Below, piece after piece: positions 6,451 to 7,515 of a stretch of 7,515 bases of DNA. A program made the translations under genes and the position numbers. Under the pieces are notes generated by a model. That model was not told the DNA's origin. It made no database searches and saw nothing but the letters and a program-made list of their open reading frames with translations. Each line of letters starts with the position of its first letter. Within the stretch, counting starts at the first letter, position 1. The DNA is from JAZNSB01 sp045590955. GTDB lineage: Bacteria > Pseudomonadota > Alphaproteobacteria > RF32 > CAG-239. Where the stretch lies: positions 1 to 7,515 of the forward strand of contig JAZNSB010000050.1 of assembly GCA_045590955.1 (NCBI GenBank), read 5' to 3'.

Positions 6451-6490
6451 AATAAAAAATGGAGGTTTTAAGTAGCCTCCATTTTTTATT
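6451..6490. terminator. intrinsic terminator after tRNA-Gly
   Basis: A perfect 15-bp stem (6451-6465 with 6476-6490) has a ten-base loop. The inner part is TGGAGG/CCTCCA and the outer part an A6/T6 run, so it works as a hairpin plus T tract in either direction. It should end the coiled-coil gene-tRNA transcript 42 bases after the CCA, and it isolates the ankyrin-like gene downstream. Confidence 0.93.
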
Positions 6491-6525
6491 GCACATAATT
6501 AGACAAATTTTTTTTATTTTTTCTG

Positions 6526-6554
6526 TTGCAAGCAGCTCAAAAATGTGTTATATA
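6526..6554 (+). promoter_or_regulatory. candidate promoter of the ankyrin-like gene
   Basis: TTGCAA (6526-6531) is followed after 17 bp by TATATA (6549-6554), which would give a leader of about 38 nt. A perfect TATAAT at 6574-6579 lacks a convincing -35. The A/T-rich context makes -10-like matches common, so support is moderate. Confidence 0.45.
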
Positions 6555-6598
6555 TAAGCCAACAACTAATTATTATAATCACTAAACAACTAAAAATT

Positions 6599-7515
6599 AT
6601 GAGTCTAATTAAAGAGTTATTTCAGTTCGTGGTTGAGGATATTAGAGAAACCTACAATGAATGCAGAGATGGTATTAAAGACATCGTAAATATACCAAAA
6701 GCGCTAAGAGAGCGTATGAGAGAACGTAAAAGAGAGAATGATAGGAAAGAGTTAAGAATGATTCTTGGTAAATACAAGGAAAGGTCGCAAGCATCTCTTT
6801 CTTATACAGAATATAAAGATGTTAACGCGTCTCTCGTAAATGCGGTAATGACAGGTGATTTGCAGAAAATCAAAGAGTGCTTAAAACAGGGTGGTAACAT
6901 AAACCTTGTGGTGGCTTACGACAAAGAGAGCAAGACATTGCTTTTGCCTTGGGATAAGGGGTTTTATGATCTGAAACCGGAAACATACTACATGTTAGAT
7001 AGACATTCAGAGAATGGATCGTGGAACCCTGAAGAAAAAAGTCTATACCTGGACATGTATAAATATAGACCAAATATCTATAAGGTAAAAAGGTACAGTC
7101 TTCATGAGCTGGCACTTCAGATGAAGTATAAAGATGTTGCTAATTATCTGCATAAGTCAGGTAGTAGAAATTATCTTGATCTATTTCATTTTATCTTGGA
7201 TAAAGCACTGCTTCATTCTGCCATAGACAAGGAAAATTATGCGGAAGCAGTTAAATTGCTGCTTTCTGGAATGGTAGATCCAACATTTGTTTCTTACGTT
7301 ACATTCTACGACCGACCAATTCATGAGCAAGCTGGTACTACTAGAGATGTGCATTTGGCTTTCTCTCTTGATTTATCAAAATCAGAAAAGATGACAAACA
7401 TCTTGAGACGTTTTGGAGCTGTGACAGAAAAAGAACTAAAAGAGGCATACCTTTCATCAGAGCACTGGCGATCCATATTGGAAAAGCGCAAGGCCGAAGA
7501 GGAAAAGCGCAAGGC
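6599..7515 (+). CDS. ankyrin-repeat-like protein with charged heptad tail, partial at right edge
   Basis: An uninterrupted reading from ATG 6599 to the edge gives 305 full codons and no stop. Residues 1-60 are helical and charged, with many Arg/Lys/Glu (about 36-51) and no signal peptide. Ankyrin-like units follow: LVNAVMTGDLQKIKECLKQGGNIN (about 79-102) is the clearest, YSLHELALQMKYKDVANYLHKSG (166-188) a second, and ALLHSAIDKENYAEAVKLLLSG (203-224) and VHLAFSLDLSKSEKMTNILRRFGA (251-274) weaker ones. A 60-residue insert separates units 1 and 2. The last visible residues begin a heptad repeat EKRKAEE (from 295). Ankyrin units bind proteins; the partner is unknown. No Shine-Dalgarno is visible before ATG 6599, unlike all other genes here, so a later start (such as ATG 6716) or leader-independent initiation remains possible. 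It is an independent unit behind the terminator. Confidence 0.75.
   Translation, partial: MSLIKELFQFVVEDIRETYNECRDGIKDIVNIPKALRERMRERKRENDRKELRMILGKYKERSQASLSYTEYKDVNASLVNAVMTGDLQKIKECLKQGGNINLVVAYDKESKTLLLPWDKGFYDLKPETYYMLDRHSENGSWNPEEKSLYLDMYKYRPNIYKVKRYSLHELALQMKYKDVANYLHKSGSRNYLDLFHFILDKALLHSAIDKENYAEAVKLLLSGMVDPTFVSYVTFYDRPIHEQAGTTRDVHLAFSLDLSKSEKMTNILRRFGAVTEKELKEAYLSSEHWRSILEKRKAEEEKRK
7481..7515 (+). repeat. 21-bp in-frame tandem repeat (heptad EKRKAEE), cut by the edge
   Basis: The 21-bp unit beginning GAAAAGCGCAAGGC (7481-7501) restarts at 7502, and the 14 bases visible of the second copy are identical. Each unit encodes seven residues, one coiled-coil heptad. The number of copies is unknown because the window ends here. 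Confidence 0.75.

Noticed and set aside
6870..7115. Minus-strand 81-codon frame opposite the ankyrin-like gene
   Set aside because: It has no start signals, and the plus strand is open throughout with ankyrin-like units.
1..7515. CRISPR array, insertion sequence, phage or defence system
   Set aside because: No spaced direct repeats, transposase, integrase or known defence domain is visible; most genes are housekeeping types.

Overview
The window is AT-rich, with A/T runs in every intergenic gap. It looks like a fragment of an anaerobic or fermentative alphaproteobacterial chromosome. The evidence is an Hfq with the alphaproteobacterial form of the second Sm motif (RRDGH-x-QLVY-x-HA-x-STIMP), placed just after trkA as in the ntr-trkA-hfq neighbourhood of that class, together with a single-chain pyruvate:ferredoxin oxidoreductase (NifJ) typical of anaerobes. 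An AT-rich, host-associated (for example gut) alphaproteobacterium would fit, but that lineage call is inference; no 16S or phylogenetic marker is present.

Left part (1-2218). The 3' half of trkA (K+ uptake regulator) enters from the left edge and appears to carry a one-base deletion near base 35. It is followed by hfq with its own sigma70-type promoter, then a small lipoprotein (start reset to 1076). This lipoprotein converges on trhA (hemolysin III/PAQR family, minus strand), and the two stop codons overlap in a TTAA. trhA has its own promoter, just beyond the nifJ terminator.

Centre (2172-5761). nifJ, 1180 codons on the minus strand, is complete, with all domains and Fe-S cluster ligands. 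It has a good intrinsic terminator (2172-2199) and a leader of about 80 nt with a GGGG/CCCC hairpin. It is divergent from the next gene, separated by 240 bp holding promoters for both sides and a 6+6 bp dyad.

Right part (5941-7515). A promoter drives a GTG-started gene for a small exported coiled-coil protein. Nine bases after its stop begins a tRNA-Gly(CCC) with encoded CCA, and a perfect 15-bp terminator hairpin follows. The gene and tRNA therefore look co-transcribed. Beyond the terminator, a new transcription unit encodes an ankyrin-repeat-like protein without a Shine-Dalgarno site; it runs off the right edge in a charged heptad repeat (EKRKAEE).

There is no CRISPR array, transposase or integrase, and no convincing new multi-gene system. 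The points most worth a second look are the Hfq with substitutions concentrated on its proximal/rim RNA-binding surface, the trkA frameshift with a degenerate nucleotide-binding loop, the protein-tRNA joint transcript, and the ankyrin/coiled-coil ORF beside the tRNA.
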